From positions 1 through 50,769 of the forward strand of contig NZ_QOHR01000021.1 in assembly GCF_003385555.1 (NCBI RefSeq): a stretch of 50,769 nucleotides of DNA, in the 5' to 3' direction. Position numbers and translations under genes: made by a program. Positions 50,237-50,769 of the stretch are shown here, one piece after another (within the stretch, counting starts at the first letter, position 1; each line of letters opens with the position of its first letter). The notes under the pieces are model-generated. The model was not told the origin of the DNA and searched no databases. It saw only the letters and a list, made by a program, of their open reading frames with translations. This stretch comes from Rhodosalinus sediminis (lineage in GTDB: Bacteria > Pseudomonadota > Alphaproteobacteria > Rhodobacterales > Rhodobacteraceae).

Positions 50237-50769
50237 CTAAAGCGGTCGGAGATCCGCGCCGGAAATCTCGGCGGCGGCGACCAGTCGGGTGACGTAGTCT
50301 CGGGCGGCCCGGGCCCAGGCGGCCTTTTCCATGGCCGCCGCGATCCTTGCGCGCACCGCCTCGAAGGGCAGGACCGCGCCCTCGGCCACGGCGTCCATGC
50401 GGATAACGTGCCAGCCGTGGCGGGTGGGCACCGGCACGACCGTGATCTCGCCCTCGGCGAGGGGGCGCAGGGCGGCCTCGAACTCCGGCACCGTGTCGCC
50501 CGGCCCGATCTGGCCCAGCGCGCCGCCCGCGGCCTTCGAGCCGCAATCGCTCTGCGCCTCGGCCAGCCTGGCGAAGCCGCGGGGCACCTCCAGCGCGCGG
50601 CGGGCGAGGTCGGCGGCGCGCGCCTCCGCCGCGGCCATGGCCGCCGCGTCGCGCGGGTCGCAGGCGACGAGGATATGCGACACCTCCCAGAGCGGGGGCG
50701 CGCGGAAGCGCTGCGGGTCGCGCGCCCATTCGGCGCGGATCTCTGTGAACCGGCATGGAAAAAGGACCC
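50237..50769 (-). CDS. Parvulin-type peptidyl-prolyl isomerase, 5' part cut by the window edge (NifM-like)
   Basis: A partial gene open to the right edge. The visible 176 codons include an upstream helical stretch (FTEIRAEWARDPQRFRAPPLWE) before the PPIC domain VSHILVACDPRD, FARLAEAQSDCGSKAAGGALGQIGPGD, TVPEFEAALRPL and TRHGWHVIRMD. A GTG in frame at 50683 could be read as start but lies within the domain, so the gene extends further. Parvulins of this type are commonly downstream of narGHJI and help assemble the nitrate reductase. That fits the hemerythrin and moeA neighbours. The true start is outside the window. Confidence 0.85.
   Translation of the reverse strand, partial: VLFPCRFTEIRAEWARDPQRFRAPPLWEVSHILVACDPRDAAAMAAAEARAADLARRALEVPRGFARLAEAQSDCGSKAAGGALGQIGPGDTVPEFEAALRPLAEGEITVVPVPTRHGWHVIRMDAVAEGAVLPFEAVRARIAAAMEKAAWARAARDYVTRLVAAAEISGADLRPL

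Noticed and set aside
50237-50683. Parvulin gene starting at GTG 50683
   Set aside because: The frame stays open to the window edge with protein-like sequence, and the GTG lies inside the PPIC domain.
1-50769. CRISPR arrays, insertion sequences or prophage genes
   Set aside because: No regularly spaced repeats, transposase or integrase motifs, or phage structural proteins are seen.

Overview
The window is a contiguous stretch of a very GC-rich chromosome (well above 65 % G+C by eye) with tightly packed genes, ATGA/TGATG start-stop overlaps and only short AT-rich patches at promoters. Gene content points to an alphaproteobacterium of the Rhodobacterales type. The indicators are a PutA that lacks the N-terminal DNA-binding domain and sits divergent from an Lrp/AsnC regulator, a serC-serA operon with a candidate alphaproteobacterial serC leader, a TRAP transporter tied to acyl-CoA genes, and an SbtA/SbtB-like pair. 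I see no insertion sequence, phage gene or CRISPR array. The genus is not determined.

Layout. 1-6060: exopolysaccharide genes (sugar transferase, BY-type tyrosine autokinase, a NusG paralogue) interleaved with a phosphoesterase, a YdcF protein and a small secreted protein. 6333-7445: tRNA-Glu and a rhomboid protease. 7449-12255: divergent putA / Lrp regulator, a secreted TPR protein and tRNA-Leu(UAA). 12416-15189: a compact operon of one Fe(II)/2-oxoglutarate dioxygenase of the PhyH type and two different SAM methyltransferases, product unknown. 15598-16056: a secreted ClpP-fold-like protein. 16369-28803: a catabolic regulon with a TRAP transporter, two acyl-CoA ligases, an NMO-type flavoenzyme, an enoyl-CoA hydratase, an MECR-like reductase, an SCP2-type thiolase, a cytochrome P450 and one TetR regulator. 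29072-34900: sulfurtransferase, aromatic/aspartate aminotransferase, a second phosphoesterase, serA and serC. 35140-41979: a membrane protein, a two-component system divergent from an EF-hand/cytochrome b561 pair, SbtA-SbtB and an ICMT-like membrane methyltransferase. 41989-44277: glyoxalase-like protein, TRIC-type channel and an O-methyltransferase. 44545-47413: two divergent PepSY proteins, a stub of a cytochrome b561 gene and a second two-component system. 47813-50769: DUF2478, MoeA, hemerythrin and a partial parvulin, probably the 3' end of a respiratory nitrate reductase type operon beyond the right edge.

The strongest system-level signal is in the 16.4-28.8 kb block. Its four promoter regions carry variants of one 20-bp palindrome (core CAAACGATCGTTTG), at about 16369, 21844, 24281 and 28784. 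These sites punctuate every transcription unit of the block and flank the only TetR gene. I infer a dedicated TetR regulon for uptake, CoA activation, P450 oxidation and beta-oxidation-like breakdown of an unidentified carboxylic acid. The dioxygenase/double-methyltransferase operon at 12.4-15.2 kb is the second candidate for an undescribed pathway.
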